From the NCBI GenBank assembly GCA_963741055.1, contig CAVUGU010000015.1, positions 124,001 to 188,000 on the forward strand: a stretch of 64,000 bases of DNA. The letters are read 5' to 3'. Shown piece after piece: positions 9,507 to 17,957 of the stretch; positions within the stretch are counted from its first letter, which is position 1, and each line of letters starts with the position of its first letter. Source of the DNA: Bog-756 sp963741055. Its GTDB lineage: Bacteria; Actinomycetota; Acidimicrobiia; Acidimicrobiales; RAAP-2. The notes beneath the pieces were generated by a model, which was given only the letters and a program-made list of their open reading frames with translations, searched no databases and had not been told where the DNA came from. A program made the translations under genes and the position numbers.

Positions 9507-9607
9507 GTGGTCCCTCCCCGGTCACGCGGTGCGTTGCCGCTTCCGCAACCAGGAGAATTAGCATCGTGCGCGGGACGGTGCCCAGGGTGGCAGCGAGGAG
9601 AGCAGAG

Positions 9608-10778
9608 ATGACCGACACGCTCGATCCGGTGAGGGTGATCGACGCCGACACCCACCTCACCGAGGCGCACGACCTTTGGACCAAGCGGGCCCCGGCCGCG
9701 TACAAGGACCGGGTGCCCCACGTCACCCGCGTCGACGGGGCCGCCACCTGGGTGGTCGAGGGAAACGTCGAGCTCGGGCGGGCCGGCGCCGGCGGGGTCA
9801 TCGACACCCACGGGAGGAAGGGCCGCTCCTTCGAGGGACTCTACGAGTGGGAGCAGGAGCAGGGCCACCTCGCGTCGTACGATCCCATTGCTCGCATCGA
9901 GCTGCTCGACGAGACGGGGATCTGGGCCGAGATCATCTTCCCCGGGGTGGTCGGCCTCGGCGGCCAATCGCTCGCCGAGCACGTCGAAGACCTCGCGCTC
10001 CGAATGCTGTGCCTGGAGATCTTCAACGACGCCAGCGCCGAGCTACAGGCCGACTCGAAGGACCGTTTGCTGCCCATGGCCATCCTGCCCGCATGGGACG
10101 TCGACGCCTGCGTGCGGGAGGCGCGGCGGGCCGCAGGTCTCGGCCTCCGTGGCGTGAACCTCACCTCGGATCCGCAGGACCTCGGGGCACCCGACCTCGC
10201 CAACCGCTCCTGGGACCCCGCTCTGGGAGGTGTGCAGCGAGCTCTCGATGCCGGTGCACTTCCACATCGGGGCGAGCCTCACCACGATGAACTACTTCGG
10301 CACTTACCCGTGGGAGAGCCACGACGACGACACCAAGCTCGCCATCGGAGGCACTCTCCTCTTCATCGGCAACGCCCGCGTGGTGGTGAACATCATCTGC
10401 TCGGGGATGCTGGATCGCTTCCCCGAGCTCAAGATCGTCTCGGTGGAGAGCGGAACCGGCTGGATCCCCTTCATCCTCGAGGCGCTCGACTACGAGATGG
10501 AGGAGAACGCCCCGCTCGCCAAGGCGAGCATGTCGCTCCTGCCCTCCGAGTACTTCAAGCGCCAGATCTACGCGACGACGTGGTTCGAACACACCAACCT
10601 CGCGGCCCTGATCGGCTCGGTGGGCGAGGACAACATCATGTTCGAAACCGATTTCCCGCATCCGACCTGCCTCTACCCTGATCCCCTGAAGACGGCCGAG
10701 ACGAACCTGCGAGACCTCGACCCAACCGTCCGCCGCAAGATCCTCGGCGACAACGCGGTCCGTCTCTACCGGCTCTGA
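9608..10778 (+). CDS. Amidohydrolase family 2 metal-dependent hydrolase, frameshifted
   Basis: The protein begins MTDTLDPVRVIDADTHLTE, where the D-x-H motif supplies metal ligands of the amidohydrolase-2 barrel. It continues through SKDRLLPMAILPAWDVDAC to WDP at 10,216. Here four C occur where three restore the frame; the following frame reads LWEVCSELSMPVHFHIGAS and ends MFETDFPHPTCLYPD, the usual metal-binding C-terminal region. The restored protein has about 390 residues, standard for decarboxylase/hydrolase members. The substrate is unknown. The start was chosen at the ATG after GAGAGCAGAG. It is divergent from the alpha/beta hydrolase. Confidence 0.85.
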
Positions 10779-10957
10779 GTCCTCCCCCTGCAAGGTTCCT
10801 GCCTCCGCGAACAGCTGTGAACGGCCACGCCTGACGTCACGCCGCGTCGTCGCGCACGACCATCGAGGGCCGCCGCGAAATCCCCGATGAATCGCGGGGC
10901 CGGACGACGTCGAAGGTAACGAGACCGATTTTCGAAGACGGGAGCCCACCATGCGAC

Positions 10958-11569
10958 TTGACCCTCCAGACCTTCCTCAGCATCGACGGCGTCATGCAGG
11001 CGCCGGGTGGTCCGGACGAGGATCCCGAAGGTGGATTCGCTCACGGTGGCTGGTCGTTCGTCTACGGAGACGAGGACTTCGGAAATACGGTCGCCGGGTG
11101 GTTCACCGGCGCAAGCGCCTTCCTCCTCGGCCGCCGGACCTACGAGATCTTCAGTTCCTATTGGCCGAAGGTCACCGATCCCGACAACCCGATCGCGGCC
11201 AAGCTCAACGCGTTGCCGAAATACGTGGCGTCGACCACCCTTCCCTCCCTCGAGTGGGAGGGCGCCTCGCTCCTTACGGGGGACGTGGTCGAGCAGGTGC
11301 GCGAACTGAAGGAGCGACCGGGCGACGAGCTCCAGGTGCACGGCAGCGGCGGCCTGGCCCAGACCCTCATCGACCACGACCTGGTCGACGAGTACCGCCT
11401 CTTCACCTTTCCGGTCCACCTCGGTGCCGGAAAGAAGCTCTTCCGCGACGGTCTACGGGGAGCGGCCCTGCGTCTCACCGGCGTCTCGTCGACGTCGAGC
11501 GGGGTGATCACCGCCACCTACGTGCCCGACGGAGATCTCCGCCCCGGTTCCTACGTCGCTCCCGACTGA
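10958..11569 (+). CDS. RibD C-terminal/dihydrofolate-reductase-like protein
   Basis: The 203-residue protein reads LQTFLSIDGVMQAPGG, then FLLGRRTYEIFSSYWPK, PKYVASTTLPSLEW, LQVHGSGGLAQTLIDHDLVDEYRL and FPVHLGAGKKLF, the classic RibD_C pattern in actinobacteria. These proteins bind NADPH and are usually of unknown substrate. The frame opens with a TTG at 10,958. An ATG at 10,951 lies in another frame seven bases earlier, so a one-base error at the start is possible. Confidence 0.85.
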   Translation: MTLQTFLSIDGVMQAPGGPDEDPEGGFAHGGWSFVYGDEDFGNTVAGWFTGASAFLLGRRTYEIFSSYWPKVTDPDNPIAAKLNALPKYVASTTLPSLEWEGASLLTGDVVEQVRELKERPGDELQVHGSGGLAQTLIDHDLVDEYRLFTFPVHLGAGKKLFRDGLRGAALRLTGVSSTSSGVITATYVPDGDLRPGSYVAPD

Positions 11570-11585
11570 GCTCGGCCCACCCGCA

Positions 11586-11954
11586 TCATCTTCCGGGCGG
11601 ACGGTAGATCACGCCCCTCTTCGTCGCGTCGTCGATCTCCTTGGCACTCAGCAGCACGACCGTGCGCACGCTCGCTCCCCCGCCTTCGGCGACCGCCAAC
11701 GCCGCGGCAGCAGCCGCCGAGTTGTCGGGGAAATCGATGATCGCATACACGTCCGTGTCGCCGAACGCGATGTAGAAGGCCTCGAGCTTTCCACCGACGC
11801 TCTCGGCGAGCGACGCGACCGCCTTCTCCCGCACGGATGCTCCTTCGGTCTTGAGCCCTTTGAGGCCTTCGACGGTGTACTTGGCTTCGAACAGGTATCG
11901 GCTGCGCCGGGACCATCCGAACGAGCCAGAGTGGTGGGTGTCCCACGAGGCCAT
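11586..11954 (-). CDS. GYD domain protein whose 5' end runs into an IS30 remnant
   Basis: From about 11,900 leftward the frame encodes a GYD-family protein: RYLFEAKYTVEGLKGL, GASVREKAVASLAESVGG, FYIAFGDTDVYAIIDFPD and VRTVVLLSAKEIDDA. Family members normally start just before YLFEAKY. Here the codons before it, back to the only in-frame Met at 11,954, are antisense to the IS30 transposase fragment. The native start codon is therefore lost or replaced. The gene may be expressed from the chimeric start, be inactive, or be a mis-join of the assembly. Function of the family is unknown. Confidence 0.6.
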   Translation of the reverse strand: MASWDTHHSGSFGWSRRSRYLFEAKYTVEGLKGLKTEGASVREKAVASLAESVGGKLEAFYIAFGDTDVYAIIDFPDNSAAAAAALAVAEGGGASVRTVVLLSAKEIDDATKRGVIYRPPGR

Positions 11955-12393
11955 CTACCGGGCCATCTACGTCCAGGCCAAGGGCGGGCTGCGCTCGGAG
12001 CTGATCGCCTGCTTGCGCAGCGGGCGGACCCGGCGCCGACCCCAGGGCCGGGCCCAGCGAGGTCCGAAGATCGTCGGCATGGTCCACATCTCCGAGCGGC
12101 CGGCCGAGGCCGCCGACCGGGCGGTGCCCGGACACTGGGAGGGCGACCTCATCAAAGGATCGAGGAACCGGTCGGCGGTCGCCACTCTGGTCGAGCGCTC
12201 GACCCGCTTCGGCATGCTCTTGAAGCTCGACGACCAAAGCGCCGAGCACGTCGCCTCGCGCATCGAAGAGCACGTCGTGCGCCTTCCGGCCGAGCTGACC
12301 CGCTCGCTCACCTGGGACCAGGGCGGCGAGCTCGCCGAGCACGCCGCCTTCACCGTGGCGACGGGGATCCCGGTCTACTTCTGCGACCCGAGA
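11905..12393 (+). mobile_element. IS30-family transposase remnant, truncated at both ends
   Basis: The frame reads EWWVSHEAIYRAIYVQAKGG, RPQGRAQRGPKIVGM, GHWEGDLIKGSRNRSAVATLVERSTRF and LTWDQGGELAEHAAF, then YFCDP. This is the central part of an IS30 transposase with the first two Asp residues of the DDE triad (EGDLI and WDQGG). The N-terminal HTH and the C-terminal Glu region (normally NENTNGLLR) are missing. It ends abruptly near 12,393. No terminal inverted repeats were found, so it cannot move by itself. Confidence 0.85.
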
Positions 12394-12633
12394 AGCTTTG
12401 CCATCACATCTCCAAATTGCTCCTCCAGATCGATCTTAAGCCGCAGGCACCGAGACGCCCTGCGAGAGGTTTCGGCCACCTCAACCACTCGGTACCGATC
12501 CCCTTCCGGCTTCAGGACCTTTTCCCCGGTCCCCAGGGACCTTTGACCCTGTCGCGCCCTCTGCTCGTGCCCTGAGGATGGGAAAGGAAGCCCGGACCGG
12601 ACCCGTCGGGCGTGAGCAAGGAGGTCGCGTCGA
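12394..12633. other. Junction region right of the IS30 remnant; possible coding scrap on the minus strand
   Basis: On the minus strand the frame from about 12,560 to 12,394 reads VLKPEGDRYRVVEVAETSRR and then CLRLKIDLEEQFGDVMAKLL before entering IS30 sequence. It looks coding and may be the remains of a gene cut by the IS30 insertion or deletion event; I do not recognise the family. The ribosome site AAGGAGG at 12,619 belongs to the next gene. Confidence 0.35.
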
Positions 12634-13239
12634 ATGAAGCGGAAGACCCTCGACCTGATACTCACAGCCGTCGGTGGGGTCATGACGGTCGTCCTGGTCG
12701 TCGCGGGTGGCCTCTTGCTGTGGGGTGCCAACTTCGCGAGCGACAACGTGCACAACCAGCTTGCCCAACAGGAGATCTACTTTCCAACACAAGCGGAGCT
12801 CGCTCAGGCGAAGCCTGGAACGGAGGTGACGCCGGCAATGCTCCCCTACCTCCAGCCCTATGCCGGTCAGCAGGTGCTCACGGGACCACGGGCCGAGACC
12901 TACGCGGATCACTTCATCGCCGAGCACCTCTACGCGATGCCCTACCACGGCGTCTACGCCAACATCAGTGAGGCCTCCCGGGCCAATCCTTCCAACACCA
13001 AGTTGGCAGCACTGGAACAGACCTCGTTCCAAGGAACCACGTTGTGAGGCCTGCTGCTCGAGGCGTACGGATTCTGGAAGTTCGGGGAGATCGCCTTCAT
13101 CGCCGCGATCTGCTCCTTCGTCCTCGCCGGGATCATGTTGATCCTCACCGTGCTCGGCTTCGTCCACTTCCGACGGGTCCCCGAGGAGGCTGAGTTCCCG
13201 AAGGAGCACGAGTCGGTCGGCGTGCTCCAGCCGGCCTGA
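12634..13239 (+). CDS. Two-TM membrane protein with an in-frame TGA
   Basis: The ATG at 12,634 follows AAGGAGG. The protein has an N-terminal membrane helix (TAVGGVMTVVLVVAGGLLLWG), an extracytoplasmic region rich in short polar helices (QLAQQEIYFPTQAELAQ, YADHFIAEHLYAM), and after TSFQGTTL a TGA at 13,045. The same frame then continues GLLLEAYGFWKFGEIAFIAA with a second helix and a charged tail, ending at 13,239 with 201 codons in all. The C-terminal part fits the first part as one protein, so the TGA is probably a CGA-to-TGA change or a sequencing error. A strong terminator follows. Function unknown. Confidence 0.65.
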
Positions 13240-13284
13240 CCCCGCTGGTTGCGGGAGGCACACGCTCGGGGTGGCGGACCCGGA

Positions 13285-13326
13285 CCACTCGACCCGGAGA
13301 GGCTTTCCGGGTCGAGTGGGTTTTTT
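13285..13326 (+). terminator. Rho-independent terminator
   Basis: CCACTCGACCCGG (13,285-13,297) pairs perfectly with CCGGGTCGAGTGG (13,307-13,319), and six T follow. It lies 46 bp after the membrane protein and closes that transcript. Confidence 0.9.
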
Positions 13327-13443
13327 CGTAAACCAACGAACGCTGCACCGGCGCCGTACGTAATCAACCCCGAATCGACACGAGGGCAGATCCGGGGGCA
13401 GGTGGGGGCAGACGGAGAAATGACGAGACAGGAGGAAGGACCA

Positions 13444-13656
13444 ATGACCAGGCTCCGAGTGGTCTCCCACACCGGGGCGATGTCCGCCGTCGTCCTGCTG
13501 GTGCCCGAGCAAGGGGCAATTCAGACCCATGTCGGATCCGGTACCCCGTTGAACGGGGTCGGCTCCAATTCGGTCAACACCTTCGGTTCCGCTCTCCGTT
13601 TCGGGCCTTCACCGTGCCGGACCATTCATGCGTTGAGCGACCTCATGGTCGACTGA
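13444..13656 (+). CDS. Possible 70-aa protein between two terminators
   Basis: The ATG at 13,444 is preceded at good spacing by GGAGGAAGG. The frame gives a 70-residue product (MTRLRVVSHTGAMSAVVLL at the start) with no recognised domain. A short hairpin (ACCCCGTTGAACGGGGT, about 13,542-13,558) lies inside it. The region between the terminators at 13,285 and 13,733 is otherwise empty. The strong ribosome site is the main support; a leader peptide or chance frame is possible. Confidence 0.35.
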   Translation: MTRLRVVSHTGAMSAVVLLVPEQGAIQTHVGSGTPLNGVGSNSVNTFGSALRFGPSPCRTIHALSDLMVD

Positions 13657-13732
13657 GCCCGGCTGACCCGAGATCGGCCGGGCGGGATGATCCCGACGGC
13701 CTCGCTCCTCCAAGGTCCTCCCCTCCACTGCG

Positions 13733-13765
13733 CCAACGACCCGGGCACACGTCCCGGGTCGTTGG
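13733..13765 (+). terminator. Strong stem-loop, probable terminator
   Basis: CCAACGACCCGGG pairs over 13 bp with CCCGGGTCGTTGG around a seven-base loop, followed by the pyrimidine-rich TCTTTCC. The U-tract is weak, so it could act from either strand. Confidence 0.6.
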
Positions 13766-13875
13766 TCTTTCCGCTCCACCAGCGAGCACGCGGACACCCG
13801 CTGCCCGTCTCCTCGATCGACCCGGGTTCGCCGTAAGCTCGGCCTTGACCAAGGTGGACTCGACCAAGGAGCCGA

Positions 13876-14142
13876 ATGGTGCACGCGGTGTTGGCAACCG
13901 TCCGAGTCGAGGAACCGGAGAAGGCCAGAGCCCTTCTCGAGGACGCCAGGGTCTCGCCGGTCCAGAGGGCGCCCGGGTTCGTCAGCGCGCTGTGGCTGGA
14001 GCCGCTCGAGGGAATCGGGATGTCCGTGATCGTCTTCGATTCGGAGGATCACGCCCGCGCCGCCATGGACTACCCGCTCCCGCCGATACCCGGCGTCACT
14101 CCACTCTCCTTGGAATTGCGCGAGGTCTACGCCCACGCTTGA
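13876..14142 (+). CDS. ABM-type dimeric alpha/beta barrel protein
   Basis: The 88-residue protein begins MVHAVLATVRVEEPEKARALL and continues PGFVSALWLEPLEGIGMSVIVFDSEDHARAAMDY, the typical beta-alpha-beta pattern of small monooxygenase-like barrels (one strand set, helix, then an F/FDS-strand). Members work as homodimers that oxidise aromatic compounds or serve other roles; no substrate can be named. It stands alone, after a stem-loop and before a 250-bp gap. Confidence 0.75.
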   Translation: MVHAVLATVRVEEPEKARALLEDARVSPVQRAPGFVSALWLEPLEGIGMSVIVFDSEDHARAAMDYPLPPIPGVTPLSLELREVYAHA

Positions 14143-14397
14143 GGGCGCAGGTGGGCGTCATCAACAAAGGCTGTCGGTTCGATCAACCGAGCTGTCGAAG
14201 TTCACTTTCGGGCAAAGTTCACGTTTCCGACACGTTCGAGGTTGCGGTGCGGATCGACTGCTCTCGGCACCGATCGAAGTCGGTCCACTAAATATCTGTT
14301 AAGTGAGCATCCATTTCGGGATCTGTGCGCTAACGTTTGTTTCCTTACACGCCGTCACACTGTGCGGTTCGAGCCCACCTGGTCGGAGGTCGGCACA

Positions 14398-14714
14398 TGA
14401 ATGAGACTGAGGCATTCCGGATCTGCCCCCGCTGTGGCTCGCGTGAGGTTCCGAAGCTCATCGTCAACGCAGCTCGAGTCGACTCGAGCGGGTCCAGCTG
14501 GCGGTGCCGGAGTTGCGGCTGTGACTGGACCGACGCGGAGTACTTCGTCGCTGCTTGCGTCGTAGGCGGCGTCTGCCACCGCCGAGTTTCCTACTCGGGA
14601 ACCAGCCGTCAGGTAAAAGCTCTCGCCGCCACTTCCCGGTCGAGCACGGGCAGCGAGGAGTCGATGACACCGCGGTCCTTGAGGGAGGTGGCGGCCGCCA
14701 TCACTGCGCCGTAG
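14398..14714 (+). CDS. Small zinc-ribbon protein
   Basis: Beginning at the ATG at 14,398 (MNETEAFRICPRCG) the frame shows two knuckles, CPRC at residues 10-13 and CRSC at 37-40, separated by a linker typical of zinc ribbons of the TFIIS/RPB9 kind. A further CDW and cysteines follow. The frame runs on to 14,714, overlapping the 3' end of the convergent PEP-mutase-family gene by about 105 bp. The last third is probably read past a frame break, since its composition is that of antisense DNA. A nucleic-acid-binding role is inferred only from the fold. Confidence 0.6.
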
Positions 14715-15400
14715 GCGACGCGGGCGAGCTGCCCTCCGGTCGACACCCGCCGCACACCGATCTCTGCGAGCTCGGCGAGCGGGGGACCGGCGGGCATCAA
14801 CAGCACGTTGACCGGAGCCGAGACCTCGTTCACCACACGCCCGATCTCCTCGCGAGAAGTGAGCCCGGGCGCGAACACGACCTCGGCACCGGCCTCGCGG
14901 TAGGCGACCAGTCGTTCGATCGTTGCCGACAGATCGTCGACTCCCCTCAGTCGATGTTCGCACCTGGCCGTCAGGACCAGTCCGCTCTCGCTCGCCGCCT
15001 CGGACGCGGCGCCGACCCTTTCCACTGCGATCTCGAATTCATCCATCGCGCCTCGCTTCGGATCCCAGTCTTCGATCGAACATCCCGCGGCGCCGGCGTC
15101 GGCTATGAGTCGGACCGTCTCCTTCACCCCCTCGGGCGTGTCGGCGAAGCATCGCTCCGCGTCGACGTTCACCGGAACGTCGACGGCACCGGCGACGGCC
15201 GCAACGTGATCCAAGAGGGTGTCGCGGTCCACCGACATGTCCGGGTGGCCGAGAGAGGCCGCAAACCCGCTGCTGGTGGTGGCGAGGGCGGCGAACCCGG
15301 CCTCGACCAGCAACCGGGCACTTCCCACGTCGTGCGGGTTGGGCATGAGGAAGCACCCTTCACGGTGCAGCAGTCTGAAATCGTCACACAAGTTGCTCAT
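14609..15400 (-). CDS. Isocitrate lyase/PEP mutase family protein
   Basis: Starting at the ATG at 15,400 (MSNLCDDFRLLHREGCFLMPN) this 263-residue protein shows PNPHDVGSARLLVEAGFAALATTSSGFAAS, VPVNVDAERCFADTPEGV, AAGCSIEDWDPKRG and VLTARCEHRL. These match the alpha/beta barrel of the oxaloacetate decarboxylase/PEP phosphonomutase branch, with the metal-binding Asp and Glu in NVDAE and SIEDWD. These enzymes make or break C-C or C-P bonds next to a carboxylate. The KKCGH-type loop of true isocitrate lyases is not seen, so a PEP-mutase-like lyase is more likely. An upstream ATG at 15,412 is also possible. Confidence 0.85.
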   Translation of the reverse strand: MSNLCDDFRLLHREGCFLMPNPHDVGSARLLVEAGFAALATTSSGFAASLGHPDMSVDRDTLLDHVAAVAGAVDVPVNVDAERCFADTPEGVKETVRLIADAGAAGCSIEDWDPKRGAMDEFEIAVERVGAASEAASESGLVLTARCEHRLRGVDDLSATIERLVAYREAGAEVVFAPGLTSREEIGRVVNEVSAPVNVLLMPAGPPLAELAEIGVRRVSTGGQLARVAYGAVMAAATSLKDRGVIDSSLPVLDREVAARAFT

Positions 15401-15529
15401 GGCGGGCATCATGCTCCACCGCCTCGGGTCAGGCTGGCGGAAATCCGACGGCATACGCTCCGACCGGTTTTCGCCGGCTGACGGAGCGCTGCGGTCGGCA
15501 CCCAACACCGACCAGCTACCGTGGGTCCC

Positions 15530-15724
15530 ATGGACAGCACCACCGTCACCGAGGTGGAACCCAGCGGAAGAGCGACAGCCATCGCAACCGCGATCATCCT
15601 CGGGGGCACCACCTACCTGGCGCTCCGCTACAAGCGGCCGATCATCCGAGCAGCAGCGCCGCTGGCGCTCACTCTCGGGGTGCGGCCGCTCGCAAGAGTC
15701 CTGACCCGACTCGGCGTCGTCTGA
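15530..15724 (+). CDS. Small membrane protein of 64 aa
   Basis: The frame begins MDSTTVTEVEPSGRATAIAT, with a hydrophobic stretch AIATAIILGGTTYLAL, then a basic region KRPIIRAAAPLALTLGVRPL and a second weakly hydrophobic stretch. A GTG nine bases upstream is an alternative start. It lies in the 375-bp gap between leftward genes; codon use is GC-rich at third positions, consistent with coding. Function unknown. Confidence 0.5.
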   Translation: MDSTTVTEVEPSGRATAIATAIILGGTTYLALRYKRPIIRAAAPLALTLGVRPLARVLTRLGVV

Positions 15725-15775
15725 CCGATCCTCGCCACCCGCCGACGCGTCACGAACGGGCGCCTTGGGCTTAGC

Positions 15776-16405
15776 TCACGCGTTGGTGGTCTTGGCTGCG
15801 CGGATCTGCCGGCTGACGGTCCCGTCCGTGCAGCCAGCTCCCCCCGAACAGACCGAAGTGGAGATGGTGATCGCCGCATTGGCCGGTGGTTTCGAGGCTC
15901 CGGGGACGAGGTGTAGATAGATCCTTGTTCCGACCGCGGCAGGATAGGTCCCCGCGGTTGCGGCGACGGTGACGGTGCCACTGGTGACCCGGGCGAAGAC
16001 GGTGGTCCGCGTCCCGGGGCAGATGCCGGTGAGAGTGTTCCAGGCCACCGAACAGGCGTACATGGTGATTCTTCCCTTGCCGGTCCAGGTCGGCAGGTAG
16101 CTGAGCCCGGTGATGATCACCGATCCGGTGTTCCAGGCATCGAAGTAGACGCCGGCCGTGCCTGCCGGCAATTGGAACGTGTATTTCGCGCAGTAAGGAG
16201 AAGAGGGGCAGGAAGGAACGGCCGTCACCGTGGTGGGTGCGGCGACGACTCCCCAGGTCGTGGTCGACACGACCGTCGTGCGACTCATCCTTCCCCCCGA
16301 CGCCGCTCCGGCTGCCTGAGGGATGGCGACGCACGCGGCGAGGAGGGCAGCCGCTCCCACGGCTGCCCTCCTCCATTCCGCGTTACGACGATGAAGCGTG
16401 ATCAA
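15776..16405 (-). CDS. Secreted protein in the SipW/TasA-like operon
   Basis: The 209-residue protein has an N-terminal signal peptide (RRAAVGAAALLAACVAIPQAAGAASG) and a mature domain rich in Thr, Val and Gly with paired cysteines (SCPSSPYCAKY, VCSGGAGCTDG), suggesting a beta-rich extracellular fold with disulfides. No family is recognised. It follows the TasA-like gene after 12 bp on the same strand, so it is probably co-transcribed and may be an accessory matrix or surface protein, analogous in position but not in sequence to TapA. Confidence 0.7.
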   Translation of the reverse strand: MITLHRRNAEWRRAAVGAAALLAACVAIPQAAGAASGGRMSRTTVVSTTTWGVVAAPTTVTAVPSCPSSPYCAKYTFQLPAGTAGVYFDAWNTGSVIITGLSYLPTWTGKGRITMYACSVAWNTLTGICPGTRTTVFARVTSGTVTVAATAGTYPAAVGTRIYLHLVPGASKPPANAAITISTSVCSGGAGCTDGTVSRQIRAAKTTNA

Positions 16406-16417
16406 CCCACCGGCCGA

Positions 16418-17080
16418 TCAGGCGTCGGTCGTCTGTCCTGCCCGCTGTTGCTCTGTGAAGGTCCAGGTGATCGTGGTGCTTTGTGCCTGGATCGTCGGGG
16501 CGGGCAGGACCCCATTGGTCGAAGTCTCTGTTCCGGCCAGGCTCAGGCTGAACTGCAGGTGCGCGAGCTGGCCCGTGCTGGCCGCAAGGGCCGGCACGTT
16601 GGACAGAGCCTGAGGAGCGGCAAAGGCCGAGAGCAGGGTGCTGGCAAGGATGGGCGTGGTCACGCCCGAGCAGGTCCCCGCCGTCCACGCCACGCTGCAC
16701 TGGTTCACCGTGACGGTGAGTCCCTCACCAGCGATGCTGCCGTTGGTGAGCGGCGTCACCGGGTTGGCCACTGCGCCGAGGGTCATCCCCGCCGCACTGT
16801 CGAGCGTCCCAGTGTTGTTCACGTTGACGTAGACGTTGTAGACGTCACCCGGGGCCATCGCAGTGACCGTCTCGGGCAGGCCGGTACTGGTGCCGTCCGC
16901 TGTCAACGTCATCAGTAGCGAGCCACTGGTGACCGCTGACGTTCCTGTCGCAGTCGCCGTCAAGGCCGCAAAGACGCCGGCACCGGTGAGCAAGAGCACC
17001 GAAACGGCAAAGCCTGCGGCAAGCGCACGCCGTCCGTAGTTCGGCCGTTGTGACCGTGAGTGTCTTCCACGTTTGAACAT
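16418..17080 (-). CDS. TasA/camelysin-like secreted protein
   Basis: The 220-residue protein has a basic N-terminus, a membrane or signal segment (AAGFAVSVLLLTGAGVFAALTATATG) and then SGSLLMTLTADG, TAMAPGDVYNVYVNVNNTGTLD and AHLQFSLSLAG, ending near TITWTFTEQQ. This resembles the SipW-dependent CalY/TasA type, which is cut by a dedicated signal peptidase and can form extracellular fibres. The gene for that peptidase lies 42 bp upstream on the same strand, which strongly supports the call. Fibre formation itself is inference. Confidence 0.75.
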   Translation of the reverse strand: MFKRGRHSRSQRPNYGRRALAAGFAVSVLLLTGAGVFAALTATATGTSAVTSGSLLMTLTADGTSTGLPETVTAMAPGDVYNVYVNVNNTGTLDSAAGMTLGAVANPVTPLTNGSIAGEGLTVTVNQCSVAWTAGTCSGVTTPILASTLLSAFAAPQALSNVPALAASTGQLAHLQFSLSLAGTETSTNGVLPAPTIQAQSTTITWTFTEQQRAGQTTDA

Positions 17081-17122
17081 TCCTATCCTCCTATTGGGTT
17101 TGATCTCGCTGTCTTCAGCGAC

Positions 17123-17680
17123 CTAGTTGGGGGCTGGACGGGTGTACGGACGCCTTGTTCGGTGGGAAGGTTGCGCGCTGGAGCCTCCGAGGATCGCCCG
17201 GGTTCCGACGATGCAAAGCCCGACTCCCAACAGCGCGACGAGTACGACGTGTGTCCACTGGTCCCTGATGTCGACCATGACCCAACCGACGCCGGGGACC
17301 TCGCCGATGACCTCGGGCACGGTGCTGCCGTTGAGTCGGGCGTGCCAAAGGTCGGGAGCGGGGTTGGCGTCGCCCTTGGTCGTGATGACCGGATGCGCGG
17401 GGGAACCGGAGACGGTGACGACCCGGTGCGCGTACTGGGCCGCATCCCCCGGCGGTTTGAACAGGACGATGTCGCCGGGACGCACCTGGCTCACCGGAAT
17501 CGGCTTGGTGATGATCGCCCAGCCCGGACCGTAGGTCGGGCGCATGCTGCCGGTGAGAACCGGGTGGACCGACAAATGGAACAAGAACACCGCGAGCGCG
17601 GTGGACGTGAACAACAGGGTGACGACGATCGTGACGGCCGCGCCGAATATCGAACCCGCCCTCCGGCTCACGCTGTGCAT
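17123..17680 (-). CDS. sipW: SipW-type (Ser-His) signal peptidase I
   Basis: The 185-residue membrane protein has an N-terminal helix (GAAVTIVVTLLFTSTALAVF), then HPVLTGSMRPTYGPG, with the nucleophile Ser at about residue 45. YAHRVVTV follows, with His85 in place of the Lys of ordinary bacterial enzymes, then TTKGDANPAPD and a second helix near the C-terminus. This is the ER-type class that includes Bacillus SipW. It removes signal peptides at the membrane outer face. It heads an operon with two secreted substrates, the first TasA-like, so its job is probably to process them. Confidence 0.85.
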   Translation of the reverse strand: MHSVSRRAGSIFGAAVTIVVTLLFTSTALAVFLFHLSVHPVLTGSMRPTYGPGWAIITKPIPVSQVRPGDIVLFKPPGDAAQYAHRVVTVSGSPAHPVITTKGDANPAPDLWHARLNGSTVPEVIGEVPGVGWVMVDIRDQWTHVVLVALLGVGLCIVGTRAILGGSSAQPSHRTRRPYTRPAPN

Positions 17681-17957
17681 GGTCAGCTTTCTGTGAAGGT
17701 CGTCACGACGACCGTGGCTCTTGTCCCGGACTGGTTATCGGGTGAGCCGCACGCGACCTTTAGACAGAAATCCCAGGCCAGGCGTCAAATTGTCGATCTG
17801 TCCACCTGGGTTGCATGCAATGCGTGTTTCGCCGGAAGTGCCCTCGCGATCGGGAGCTCGGCGCAGGACGGTGCGCGCGCGTCGGCGTCCGAGGTTCGAC
17901 GCCGCGACTCAGCGTGCGTCGTTCAGTGGGTAAGCGTCACCTCGGGACGGCGAGAGA

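Noticed and set aside
13045..13047. TGA recoding as selenocysteine or Trp
   Set aside because: Many genes in the window end normally with TGA, and no SECIS-like hairpin is seen right after it; a substitution error or mutation is simpler.
17680..17925. Riboswitch upstream of sipW
   Set aside because: I looked for c-di-GMP or cobalamin riboswitch cores in this gap and found no convincing conserved core.
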